49,054 bases of DNA from Clostridiales bacterium (GTDB lineage Bacteria > Bacillota > Clostridia > Christensenellales > Aristaeellaceae). Both the position numbers and the translations under genes were made by a program. The notes under the pieces were generated by a model. The model was not told the DNA's origin and searched no databases. It worked only from the letters and a program-made list of their open reading frames with translations. Numbering within the stretch: position 1 is the stretch's first letter; every line of letters starts with the position of its first letter. Location of the stretch: contig SFGO01000025.1 in the NCBI GenBank assembly GCA_004556545.1, forward strand, positions 1-49,054, given 5' to 3'. Positions 17,017 through 24,403 of the stretch are shown piece by piece.

Positions 17017-17061
17017 TCACAAATTTGCGCTATACTATTATGACCTTTCGGCGAAAAGCTG

Positions 17062-17090
17062 TTGACGGCGGGGCGAAAGTGTGGTATACT
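17062..17090 (+). promoter_or_regulatory. Strong promoter upstream of the truncated tRNA-Thr
   Basis: TTGACG and TATACT separated by 17 bases; the predicted start near 17097 is about 10 bases before the first base of the truncated tRNA, as expected for a tRNA promoter. Confidence 0.85.
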
Positions 17091-17106
17091 GTCTCACGCT
17101 TGAAAC

Positions 17107-17156
17107 GCTTGTGTGGCTCAGCTGGCAGAGCAGCTCACTCGTAATGAGCAGGTCGC
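17107..17156 (+). pseudogene. Truncated tRNA-Thr (5' 50 bases only)
   Basis: Identical to the first 50 bases of the intact tRNA-Thr at 17248 (acceptor 5' strand, D arm, anticodon arm with CGT, variable region), ending at GGTCGC. After that the sequence departs and the T arm and acceptor 3' strand are missing. The missing 3' part is found at 44581, so an island appears to have split this gene at GGTCGC. Confidence 0.88.
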
Positions 17157-17177
17157 TGATGCTATATAAGGCGGCTA

Positions 17178-17207
17178 TTGCATTCCGGCCCACAGGTGTG
17201 GTAAACT
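17178..17207 (+). promoter_or_regulatory. Promoter of the intact tRNA-Thr
   Basis: TTGCAT and TAAACT with an 18-base spacer lie in the 91 bases between the truncated and intact tRNA copies; start predicted about 35 bases before the tRNA. Confidence 0.5.
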
Positions 17208-17247
17208 GACAAACAGAGTACGGCGAGGAGCCGATTCTCATAGAGAT

Positions 17248-17323
17248 GCTTGTGTGGCTCAGCTGGCAGAGCAGCTCACTCGTAATGAGCAGGTCGCCGG
17301 TTCGAATCCGGCCACAAGCTCCA
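17248..17323 (+). tRNA. tRNA-Thr (anticodon CGU)
   Basis: A 76-base cloverleaf with encoded CCA. Acceptor GCTTGTG pairs fully with CACAAGC, the anticodon stem GCTCA/TGAGC encloses CTCGTAA (anticodon CGT at 17281-17283, reading ACG), and the T arm is GCCGG TTCGAAT CCGGC. All stems are intact. Confidence 0.96.
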
Positions 17324-17391
17324 GACTCCTCGCGGATGACGCGAGGAGTTTTTCTATGTGCAAGAGCAGCGACAAACGATATACACTTCCC
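17292..17391 (+). repeat. Left copy of the 100-bp island-flanking direct repeat
   Basis: Identical over 100 bases to 44581-44680. It covers the tRNA-Thr 3' half from GGTCGC, its terminator and the start of an antitoxin-like remnant. Similarity continues imperfectly for about 55 bases beyond an 18-base gap in this copy. Confidence 0.92.
17325..17353 (+). terminator. Terminator of tRNA-Thr
   Basis: A ten-base stem ACTCCTCGCG/CGCGAGGAGT around GATGA and a T run, immediately after the CCA. Its right arm contains GAGGAG, which could act as a ribosome site for the following short frame. Confidence 0.9.
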
Positions 17392-17474
17392 GGGAGCAGT
17401 GCCAGCGTGTGCTGCGTGGCGAGGTGACCACGGCGGACCTGCTGCGGCGTTTTGCAAAACCAGCCGAGAGGTGA
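17358..17474 (+). pseudogene. Truncated VbhA-type Fic antitoxin remnant
   Basis: A 38-codon frame beginning with GTG; its tail CQRVLRGEVTTADLLRRF resembles the C-terminal half of VbhA-type antitoxins that precede class I Fic toxins. The N-terminal half, which normally carries the inhibitory [S/T]xxxE[G/N] helix, is missing because the tRNA terminator takes its place. Compared with the right-hand copy it also lacks six residues (18 bases). The frame ends 7 bases before fic, consistent with a former operon. It may not inhibit the toxin. Confidence 0.55.
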
Positions 17475-17481
17475 CGATGAT

Positions 17482-18069
17482 ATGGCGTACAGCATCGATC
17501 CCATTCAGGACAACTGCTACCCCGGCACAACGGTGCTGGTGAACAAACTGCATATCCATGACGAGGCCGCGCTGCAAGAGGCGGAGGCTCTCGCCACCTA
17601 TGTCAACGCCTCCAAGCTGGAACAATGCCCGCTGGAAGGCGTTTTTGATTTTGCCCACTACAAGGCGATCCATCGGTTTCTTTTCTCTGACCTGTACGAT
17701 TGGGCGGGGCAGATCCGCACGGTGAACCTCAACAAGAAAGGGACAGACTTCTGTCCCACCGAAATGATTGAATCGCAGGCCAAGCTGATTTTTGACCGGC
17801 TGAAGGAGCAGAATTACTTCAAGGGCTTGCCCCATGACGCATTCGTGGAGGAGATTACCGATTTTTACTGCACCACCAACTACCTGCATTCCTTCCGCGA
17901 GGGCAACGGCCGCACCCAGCGGGCATTCCTGACGCAGCTTATCCGCAGCGCGGGACATGACCTCAACTGGTCGGAGGTGGATGGCGACCTGCTGATGATC
18001 GCCACCATTCAGGCCGCGCAGGGTGTGACAGACCTGCTGCGTCAGGTGCTTGGCGAGGCGATAGAGTGA
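17482..18069 (+). CDS. fic: Fic-domain protein, class I toxin-like AMPylase
   Basis: A 195-residue Fic protein. The catalytic loop HSFREGNGRTQR (residues 136-147) matches HxFx[D/E]GNGRxxR with the active-site histidine, and the conserved FLFSDLYDWAGQIRTVNL segment precedes it. Such enzymes transfer AMP, or another nucleotide part, to a target protein and act as toxins in bacterial Fic modules. It has no internal inhibitory helix, so it belongs with class I toxins that need a separate antitoxin; only a truncated candidate precedes it. The ATG at 17482 lies about 10 bases after GAGAGG. The C-terminal DLLRQVLGEAI reappears in the scar at 44743. Confidence 0.88.
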   Translation: MAYSIDPIQDNCYPGTTVLVNKLHIHDEAALQEAEALATYVNASKLEQCPLEGVFDFAHYKAIHRFLFSDLYDWAGQIRTVNLNKKGTDFCPTEMIESQAKLIFDRLKEQNYFKGLPHDAFVEEITDFYCTTNYLHSFREGNGRTQRAFLTQLIRSAGHDLNWSEVDGDLLMIATIQAAQGVTDLLRQVLGEAIE

Positions 18070-18075
18070 GTATAG

Positions 18076-18115
18076 CAAAGAGTCGGCGCAGGGAATTCCC
18101 TGCGCCGGCTCTTTT
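18076..18115. terminator. Bidirectional terminator between fic and the TIR operon
   Basis: A near-perfect 20-base inverted repeat centred on GGGAATTCCC with CTCTTTT at the right and CTCTTT on the opposite strand. It can end both fic and the converging minus-strand operon. Confidence 0.85.
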
Positions 18116-18165
18116 GCAAGATGACGATATACAAGCTATCGGCATGGCGTTATGGCAGCCGTGGT

Positions 18166-20889
18166 TCAGCGCACCTGTGCCGGCATGGCAATATCCGTCC
18201 AATCAGACACATCGTACTGGCCGTGTCCGTTGGTACCTATCGCTGTCACGGTGCCGTCTGGATGTAATCCGAACGAGCAAAAGCCTCCGGCGGCAATCGC
18301 CGTAATGTTATCCCAGCCGGAAATATCGAGTTGTCCGTCCTCGTTGCTGCCGGCGGTGACAAAAGTCCCGTCCTTTTTCGTGCCTACCATGTGACTAAAG
18401 CCTGCGGAGATCGCTGCAATATCAGACCAGTGGTCAACGTCAGTCTGTCCCTTGTAATTTTCACCGGCTGTCACGAGAGTGCCGTCTGATCTCAAGCCAA
18501 AGGTATTGGTATCTCCGGTTGCGATAGCGACAATATCTGTCCAGCCGTCGACATCGAGTTGTCCGTACTTGTTACTGCCGACAGCGACCACTGTGCCATC
18601 GGCACGCAGCCCAACGGTGTGCAGTGTGCCTCCGCTGATAGCGATGATATCCTTCCAATCCTCGACCGCACATTGCCGCGTGTCGCCCGTGGTCACGACA
18701 GTGCCATCGGCGCAAATGCCAAAGGTGTGCCAGGTTCCCGCGTAAATGCTCACAATATCATGCCATTCGCTGACATCGCACTGGCCTTTGCTGTTATCAC
18801 CTGCCGCCACTACGGTGCCGTCGCTTTTAAGACCTACGGTGTGCAACTCTCCCGCCGATACGGCCACGATATCATTCCATTTATCAACATCGCATTGCCC
18901 ATACTCATTATTGCCTGCGGCGGCAACAGTACCGTCTGCCCGCAATCCGACTGCATGGACTGAGCTGATACTAATAATATCATCAATCGAGCGATTCTCG
19001 TCCCATAACTCGATGCTGCGTGTTTCGGCGTCCTTGTAGTTTCCCAATTGCGCAAAGCATATGGCAGCACGAGCTACTTTACCGTCGGCAAGGTACGCTT
19101 CAGCCTGCTTGTAAGCATTGGCTGGTTGGATCACTTTCGTGACTAGCAGAAACACCGCAATCAGTATTACGGCAGCGGCAGCGCCAGTGATGGCAATTAT
19201 TTTCTTGCGCTTCTTTTGAATCTCGGCAGCTTTCCGCTCATCTTCTGCCTTGCGCTCAGCGGCAAGATGTTCCTCTTCAGCGCGTTTTTCTGCGGCAAGA
19301 CGTTCCTCCTCGGCGCGTTTCTTTGCGGCGATTCGCGCTTCAGCTTCCAGCTCGTCAGCCCGTTTCAGATAATTGGCGCGGAGCTGATCGGCATCACGCC
19401 AGCCGGGAATCTCAGTAAGACACTTTGCGGCTTCCTGCAGTGTGTCAGGGTTTTCCTGCGCAGCAATGGCGGCCGCCCCGTTATAGATGGCGTCCTTGCG
19501 GTATATCTCCGCCTGCTCCAGACACTGCCGACGCAGCTCGCCGGCGTCGCGATAGTTTGGTATCTCAGCAAATTTCTTTGCCGCCTGCCTGTAGTCCGTC
19601 TCGCTCTGTGCCGCATTCATGTACTGGCGGGCAGCGGTGTAAAGGCTGCTGAGCCGCGTTTCCTCGTTCCGTTGTCTGATGTGGGCGATATAGCCCTCCA
19701 GCGTAGCGCAAAGCGCTTTGTCGCCGAAACGGATGACTTTTCTGAAATTATCGCGGTCATCAAAAGGTTCATCACAATCGGCAAGTTGCTCTTGTTTTCT
19801 GACTCGCAGATCCGCCATCAGCTTGCCCAAATACGCTTGCGCGCACTCCGGGTCGAGGTCAAGCACCTTTTCGCAGTACTCGTCGGCACTGCTCCAATCG
19901 CCGTCCTCCAAGAAGATGAAAGCTCGTTTCAGCAGGGGCGCGGTGTTGGCGGCAGTCTCCTGTACCACTACGGTTTCTTTGGCCGCGGGCTTGTCAACTT
20001 CCGTCAGCTTCTTGATGCCGCGGATCAAATCCTGCATAAAGCCCAGCTTAGACATATCCTGCGCCTGCAAATGGGAAAACTCCTCCGGCAGATCGTAGGG
20101 ATCCATATCGCGGTAGGCGGGGATCAGCACCTTCCTCGCGCCACCGCGGATCAGGGCCAGATAGCGGCTCCACTCGTTTTTCACCCAAACGGCGTTGAAG
20201 TACTCCGGCTTCGTACCCAGCACCACCATGACCTTGGCGCTGTTCAGCGCGGCAAATATGTACGGCTCGTAGGCGGTACCCAACTTGTCCTCCAACGTGA
20301 TGCGGGAGAAGAACACCTTGAAGCCCTCCTGTGTCAGCTGGTGGTAGAGATCGGTAGCCAGTACACTATCCGGTGTGCGGCGGCCGTTGGCGTCCGTCTC
20401 CTTATAGCAGATGAACACGTCGAACGGCTCTTCTTTCTGGGAAATCTCCAGAATGCCCTTCTGAATTTCGTTGATTGCTTTAGCCTCGGCCTCGTAGACC
20501 ACCCGCTGGGCGGCGTCGGCGTACTGGATGGCGGCCTTGTAGTCCTCATCATCGAAAATGGAGGTGTACTGGGCGCGGTTCACCGTAGGCACGCGCTTGT
20601 GCGTGGCCGGATCCTCCACGTACTCAATGCCATAGCGGCACAGTACCAGTGACCAGTACGCCTCAGCGTCGGTCTTGTCCTCATTGAGGATCTGCTCATA
20701 GATGCCTGCCGCCTTGTCGAAGTCGTTGTTGCGGCGGAAGTGGTTGGCACGGTCGTACAGGTTGGCGCGCCGGTCGTCGTCCAGCTTAGGCAGCGTCTGC
20801 GTGGTGCCGCAGTATTCACATACGGCTACGGATTCACCGGGATTGATGTGCAGCTCTCCGCCGCACATTTTACATTTGAAGATGGACAT
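18166..20889 (-). CDS. Membrane-anchored TIR-RCC1 protein (TIR-B)
   Basis: A 907-residue multidomain protein. Order: zinc ribbon (CKMC at 6-9, CEYC at 24-27), TPR-like helices, TIR domain (about 155-295; EPFDVFICYKETD, FKVFFSRITLEDKLG, and AVWVKNEWSRY with candidate catalytic Glu239), TPR-like region, charged coiled coil (505-562), one transmembrane helix (564-588), then seven RCC1-like repeats (about 645-900, HTVGLKSDGTVVAAG type). With the charged coiled coil inside, the repeats should lie outside the cell, a receptor-like layout. Bacterial TIR domains with this Glu often cleave NAD+ or make cyclic ADP-ribose signals. It is the last gene of the operon and shares its ribosome-site leader GGGAGAAAGAGAAATGTC with TIR-A, implying duplication. 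The ligand is unknown. Confidence 0.85.
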   Translation of the reverse strand: MSIFKCKMCGGELHINPGESVAVCEYCGTTQTLPKLDDDRRANLYDRANHFRRNNDFDKAAGIYEQILNEDKTDAEAYWSLVLCRYGIEYVEDPATHKRVPTVNRAQYTSIFDDEDYKAAIQYADAAQRVVYEAEAKAINEIQKGILEISQKEEPFDVFICYKETDANGRRTPDSVLATDLYHQLTQEGFKVFFSRITLEDKLGTAYEPYIFAALNSAKVMVVLGTKPEYFNAVWVKNEWSRYLALIRGGARKVLIPAYRDMDPYDLPEEFSHLQAQDMSKLGFMQDLIRGIKKLTEVDKPAAKETVVVQETAANTAPLLKRAFIFLEDGDWSSADEYCEKVLDLDPECAQAYLGKLMADLRVRKQEQLADCDEPFDDRDNFRKVIRFGDKALCATLEGYIAHIRQRNEETRLSSLYTAARQYMNAAQSETDYRQAAKKFAEIPNYRDAGELRRQCLEQAEIYRKDAIYNGAAAIAAQENPDTLQEAAKCLTEIPGWRDADQLRANYLKRADELEAEARIAAKKRAEEERLAAEKRAEEEHLAAERKAEDERKAAEIQKKRKKIIAITGAAAAVILIAVFLLVTKVIQPANAYKQAEAYLADGKVARAAICFAQLGNYKDAETRSIELWDENRSIDDIISISSVHAVGLRADGTVAAAGNNEYGQCDVDKWNDIVAVSAGELHTVGLKSDGTVVAAGDNSKGQCDVSEWHDIVSIYAGTWHTFGICADGTVVTTGDTRQCAVEDWKDIIAISGGTLHTVGLRADGTVVAVGSNKYGQLDVDGWTDIVAIATGDTNTFGLRSDGTLVTAGENYKGQTDVDHWSDIAAISAGFSHMVGTKKDGTFVTAGSNEDGQLDISGWDNITAIAAGGFCSFGLHPDGTVTAIGTNGHGQYDVSDWTDIAMPAQVR
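18190..18957 (-). repeat. RCC1-like tandem repeat region of TIR-B (7 units)
   Basis: Seven coding units of about 36-38 codons (108-114 bp), each opening with an HTVGLxxDGTV-like strand, predicted to form a seven-bladed propeller. Similarity is visible at nucleotide level, so unit number could change by recombination. Confidence 0.75.
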
Positions 20890-20908
20890 TTCTCTTTCTC
20901 CCTTTCTA

Positions 20909-21601
20909 TTACTTATTCAGTTTGCACAGTCGGTTTCGTTCCGTCAAGGTGGCGGCGGCGCGGCGGCAGAGGACGGCCGCACTGTCCAAATCACCATCGG
21001 TGAGACTGCGCTGCAATTCGTCCAAACAGGCAGATAGAGACATCTCCACATCCGCCAGCGCCTCGCTGCTGACAGGATCGCTGAATCGGAAGTCCTCTGC
21101 CAGTTTTTGCAGTGCGGCTCGCAGCTCCGGTGCATCGCACTGGTTTACCAGCGCGTTGGCCTTGGACTGCATGGCGCGCATGGCAGAGACATCCTTTTTT
21201 AGCTGCACGTCCTGCCGCTCCACCTCGTCGCGCATCATGTCGGCGGCAATGCAGCCCACCGCCGCGGCCGCCAGCGTGACGGCAAAGAGAATCACGCCAA
21301 CCCATGTGGGTACCCACTTGGCCAGCGCCATGACCAGCAAGCCCAGCACCAACTGCACCGTCAGATACACCACGCCGAGGCGGGCGATGGGGAAGCCGTA
21401 GAACTTGCTGCGGACACTTTCGCCGTTGCGGAAGGAAATTTTGAAAATGTAGAGCTGTGCGAGAAAAGCGATAAGGGTAAACACAAAGCTCAGCCAGTAG
21501 GCCCCGTTTTTCACAAAGGGTACGGCCAGCGCGATGACAAGCCATGCCGCCAGTACGATGCCGAGAATGACCAGCCCACGCACGCTATTCTTGTTTTTCA
21601 T
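20909..21601 (-). CDS. Four-helix membrane protein of the TIR operon, unknown function
   Basis: A 230-residue protein I do not recognise. Four hydrophobic helices fill the first 125 residues (LVILGIVLAAWLVIALAVPF; WLSFVFTLIAFLAQLYIF; LGVVYLTVQLVLGLLVMAL; VGVILFAVTLAAAAVGCIAA). A soluble helical C-terminal domain follows (residues 125-230) with alanine- and leucine-rich heptads. The second ATG (21601) is favoured because it lies 9 bases after GGAGG; 21607 is possible. It sits 19-26 bases from the neighbouring genes, between the SPFH protein and TIR-B, so it could be a membrane platform or effector in the same system. Confidence 0.75.
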   Translation of the reverse strand: MKNKNSVRGLVILGIVLAAWLVIALAVPFVKNGAYWLSFVFTLIAFLAQLYIFKISFRNGESVRSKFYGFPIARLGVVYLTVQLVLGLLVMALAKWVPTWVGVILFAVTLAAAAVGCIAADMMRDEVERQDVQLKKDVSAMRAMQSKANALVNQCDAPELRAALQKLAEDFRFSDPVSSEALADVEMSLSACLDELQRSLTDGDLDSAAVLCRRAAATLTERNRLCKLNK

Positions 21602-21633
21602 ATCCATGCTCCTCCTTTATGTAAGCCGCCGGC

Positions 21634-23451
21634 TCATTCGCCCCGCTTTTTGCCGCAGTTGGGGCAGAAGTTGCTCTTGATGCTCGTCTGGCCGCAATCA
21701 CAGTCCCAGCCCGCGTCCGGCGCGGGCTTTTTCGCGCCGCAATCCGGGCAGAAATTGCTGGTGATGTTGGCTGCACCGCAACTGGGACAAGTCCAACCGA
21801 TCTGCGGAACAGGCTTTTTCGCGCCGCAGTCGGGGCAGAAGTTGGAGGTGATGTTCGTCCGCCCACAGGCGCAGTTCCAACCACCCGCGGGGGCGGCTGC
21901 ATCAGGAGCAGGCGGGGTGATCCCGCTGAAAACGGGGTTCAGGGCGTCCTTGGTCATGTTGACCACGCCGCCCATGGCGCCCAGCGCCACACCCAATCCG
22001 GCAATGTCGCCCAGACCGCTGCCGCCGCCGTTGGAGCCCATCTCGCCCAAACCTGCGGCGTAGGCCTTCTGCACCTCGGATTGCAGCACATCCTTCTGGG
22101 TGTAGCCCTTGGCGCGCATGATCTCCGCCTCGGTGAGGCCCGCCATACGCTGTGCCTGTGCCTCCGCCTGCGCCTTGATGACCGTCCGCTCCGCCTCCCG
22201 GCGTGCTACCTCCGTCTCGGTGGTCTGGCGCTCCAGCTCCACCTTGCGCTGGGCGGCGGTAATGGCCGCCTTGCTCTCCTCCTGCGCGGTGCGGTAGGCC
22301 GCTTCGCTCTGTGCCTGCACGGTCTTGACTGCCGCTTCCGCCTGATAGGTGCGGGTCTGGAGCATCACGGTGTGCAGCTCACGGATGCGCTTGAAATTGG
22401 GGTCATCCTCCGGCAGCACGATGTGGGTCACATAGAACTGCGGGATGGTCAGGCCGTACTCCTCAAATCCCGGCAGGATCTTCTGCCGCAGGTCGGCGGA
22501 GATGTCGTCCACCCGCTCGTCGATCTCCAACAGGTCGATCTGCTGGTTCTTGATGATGGCGGGCAGGTTACTGCGTACCGCGTTGACGATCAGCGGGCGG
22601 AAGGCGTTCTGCACGGACTTGGTAAAGCCCGCCTGATCGCCCCACGCAATGCCTCCGGTGGTGCCTACCAGCTTCAGCAGCAGCTTGCGGGCGTCGGACA
22701 CCTGCAGATTCAGCTCGCCGGAGGCTCCGATCTCCAGCGGCACGCTGGTCAGCGGGTCGATGAACCGCACCTTGTCCGGCGTGCCCCACTTGATGGCCAT
22801 CTGCACCGTCTTGTTGATGAAGTAGACCTCACTGTGGAACGTACCCTCGGTGTCGGTAGGCAGCTTATAGAGCTTTTCCAGCAGGGGCAGCTGCTGGGTC
22901 TCCAGCGTGTAGCGGCCCGGCCCGAACAGATCCAGTGCCTGCCCGTCCCGGAAGAAGATGGCCTCCTGACTTTCGTGGACGATGAGCTGAGAGCCGAAGT
23001 TGAAGTCCTCAATGGGGTGCTTCCACACCAGTGTTTCGTTGTCGCCCTCGTACTTGATGATGCTGGCAAGACCGTCCTTGCGGATGCTCTCCTGCATGAT
23101 CTGCGCGGGAACATCGTTGTCGTAGTCGCACACGGGGCAGACGAAGTGCGCCGCCGCCTTGGACGCGCGCAGCCGCACGCCGCACTGGCCGCAGGAGAAC
23201 TCCGCCATCTGGTTCTGCTCGTCCATGGTGTTGATGGGCTCGTGGCAGACGGGACACCGAGCCTTGTCACCGGCAGTCTGGTCAAAGATCACCGTGTTGC
23301 CGCAGTGGGGACACTGTCGCGACGCCATCCTGTCGGTGCGGACATTGATGGTGTGACCGCAGGCGCAGTCGATCTTTTTCCGGGCAAAGAACCCGGTCTT
23401 ACCCTCGGCAAACTTGCCGCAGTTGGGACATTCTATTACAAATTTAGCCAT
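21634..23451 (-). CDS. Zinc-ribbon SPFH (Band-7) protein, YdjI-like
   Basis: A 605-residue protein. The N terminus holds cysteine pairs forming about three zinc ribbons (CPNC, CACG, CPHC, CPVC, CGQC, CPVC within residues 9-110). An SPFH/virion-core-like domain follows (about 130-355; GSQLIVHESQEAIFFRDGQA, GPGRYTLETQQLP, VHIGV-like FYVTHIVLPEDDP). Then comes a long Ala/Glu/Gln coiled coil, a glycine-rich hydrophobic segment (GLGDIAGLGVALGAMGGVV) and three C-terminal repeats of W-C-x-CG-x-SNFCP-CG-KK. SPFH proteins oligomerise on membranes and mark microdomains; B. subtilis YdjI is a stress-linked relative. It has AAGGAG eight bases before the ATG and overlaps the SIR2 gene by eight bases, so both are translated together. 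Confidence 0.88.
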   Translation of the reverse strand: MAKFVIECPNCGKFAEGKTGFFARKKIDCACGHTINVRTDRMASRQCPHCGNTVIFDQTAGDKARCPVCHEPINTMDEQNQMAEFSCGQCGVRLRASKAAAHFVCPVCDYDNDVPAQIMQESIRKDGLASIIKYEGDNETLVWKHPIEDFNFGSQLIVHESQEAIFFRDGQALDLFGPGRYTLETQQLPLLEKLYKLPTDTEGTFHSEVYFINKTVQMAIKWGTPDKVRFIDPLTSVPLEIGASGELNLQVSDARKLLLKLVGTTGGIAWGDQAGFTKSVQNAFRPLIVNAVRSNLPAIIKNQQIDLLEIDERVDDISADLRQKILPGFEEYGLTIPQFYVTHIVLPEDDPNFKRIRELHTVMLQTRTYQAEAAVKTVQAQSEAAYRTAQEESKAAITAAQRKVELERQTTETEVARREAERTVIKAQAEAQAQRMAGLTEAEIMRAKGYTQKDVLQSEVQKAYAAGLGEMGSNGGGSGLGDIAGLGVALGAMGGVVNMTKDALNPVFSGITPPAPDAAAPAGGWNCACGRTNITSNFCPDCGAKKPVPQIGWTCPSCGAANITSNFCPDCGAKKPAPDAGWDCDCGQTSIKSNFCPNCGKKRGE

Positions 23452-24370
23452 GATTGTTCTCCTTCTGTGTTTGTTTTACGCGTTTTTGAATATCGCTGAT
23501 TGCAGCCTCATAAAACGCCTTGTAATCAGGGCCTTGTGCCCGAAACCCCAAATCCTCTGTTTGGACACCGTATGTATTAAGCAGCGACAACTTAAGTTCT
23601 TTTCCAAAGGATGGCCCGTAAAATAGGACTTTTCCGTGGTGCGCTTTTTCACGCTTTTTTCGATTCAACAGCCACCACATATCCATTTCAGAGAAGTCGT
23701 ACCCAAAGCCGAGTACATATACGTCCCCCATAATGAATGCATCAATCCATGAGTCCATGATTGGCGGCAAATACTTCTCTTGTCGTATTTTTTGTTGATT
23801 TTCACGTTTATCAAGTTCTGCCATGTATTTTCCTAATAGCTTACCGTAGTAGTAATGCCCCAATACCACGCTCTGAGGTTTACGCATTTCTCCGTGGATA
23901 TGCCACACCTTGTTGATAAAATCCCCGTAAGGCAGTTGATTATATGTGTGAAGTAGATATCTCGTCTCAGCACTTTTGCAGGCGCCTGTGTGTGCCATTA
24001 ACTTTTTGCAGTATCTACCGTCCCGCTCCACTAAAGGACAAGCCACCCGCTCGATTTCATAACTGTAGTTTGTTGTAAGGATATGGTCAAACCCTATTCC
24101 TAACAGTTGCTCAATCGGAGCTCTGATCTCATCTATAGATTTAACCCCATAGAATGAATCTGGTTTTTCCTTCAATTTCTCATCAATAGAATCATCTGTA
24201 GCAATAACAGCTTGTAAAGGAAACGGCGCGTCACAAATGGCTTTTGAAGTTATCCTTTTGTTTACCCAAATGCTCTCGATTAACTTATCCCAGCTTGCAC
24301 CTTGATATGCTTTATTTAACCCATTCCCAAGCAGAAGTACCTGCGGGATTTTGATTTGCCTTTCTTCCAT
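23444..24370 (-). CDS. SIR2-like NAD-binding protein
   Basis: A 308-residue protein consisting almost only of a SIR2-like domain. Landmarks: NAD-binding loop LLLGNGLNKAYQGASWDKLI near the start, FDHILTTNYSYEIE (the TTNYD position), KVWHIHGEMRKPQSVVLG with the HG histidine, and VYVLGFGYDFSEMDMWWLL. Proteins of this type are NADase effectors in bacterial immunity, such as Thoeris ThsA and DSR proteins, rather than deacetylases. No SLOG ligand-sensing domain is attached, unlike ThsA. The gene is visibly more AT-rich than its neighbours. ATG 24370 is preceded by only a weak ribosome site; GTG 24373 is an alternative. It overlaps the SPFH gene and lies 33 bases after TIR-A, so it belongs to the same operon. 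Confidence 0.82.
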   Translation of the reverse strand: MEERQIKIPQVLLLGNGLNKAYQGASWDKLIESIWVNKRITSKAICDAPFPLQAVIATDDSIDEKLKEKPDSFYGVKSIDEIRAPIEQLLGIGFDHILTTNYSYEIERVACPLVERDGRYCKKLMAHTGACKSAETRYLLHTYNQLPYGDFINKVWHIHGEMRKPQSVVLGHYYYGKLLGKYMAELDKRENQQKIRQEKYLPPIMDSWIDAFIMGDVYVLGFGYDFSEMDMWWLLNRKKREKAHHGKVLFYGPSFGKELKLSLLNTYGVQTEDLGFRAQGPDYKAFYEAAISDIQKRVKQTQKENNHG

Positions 24371-24403
24371 CACATTTATACCGCTTTCTATATGTTTAAC
24401 TGT

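Noticed and set aside
17246..17542. Frames running through the tRNA-Thr sequence
   Set aside because: The DNA is a complete tRNA with terminator; the frames are by-products.
18166..24373. Calling the locus a Thoeris system
   Set aside because: TIR and SIR2 are shared, but there is no SLOG domain, the TIR proteins have zinc ribbons and RCC1 repeats, and SPFH and membrane partners are extra; the name would overstate the match.
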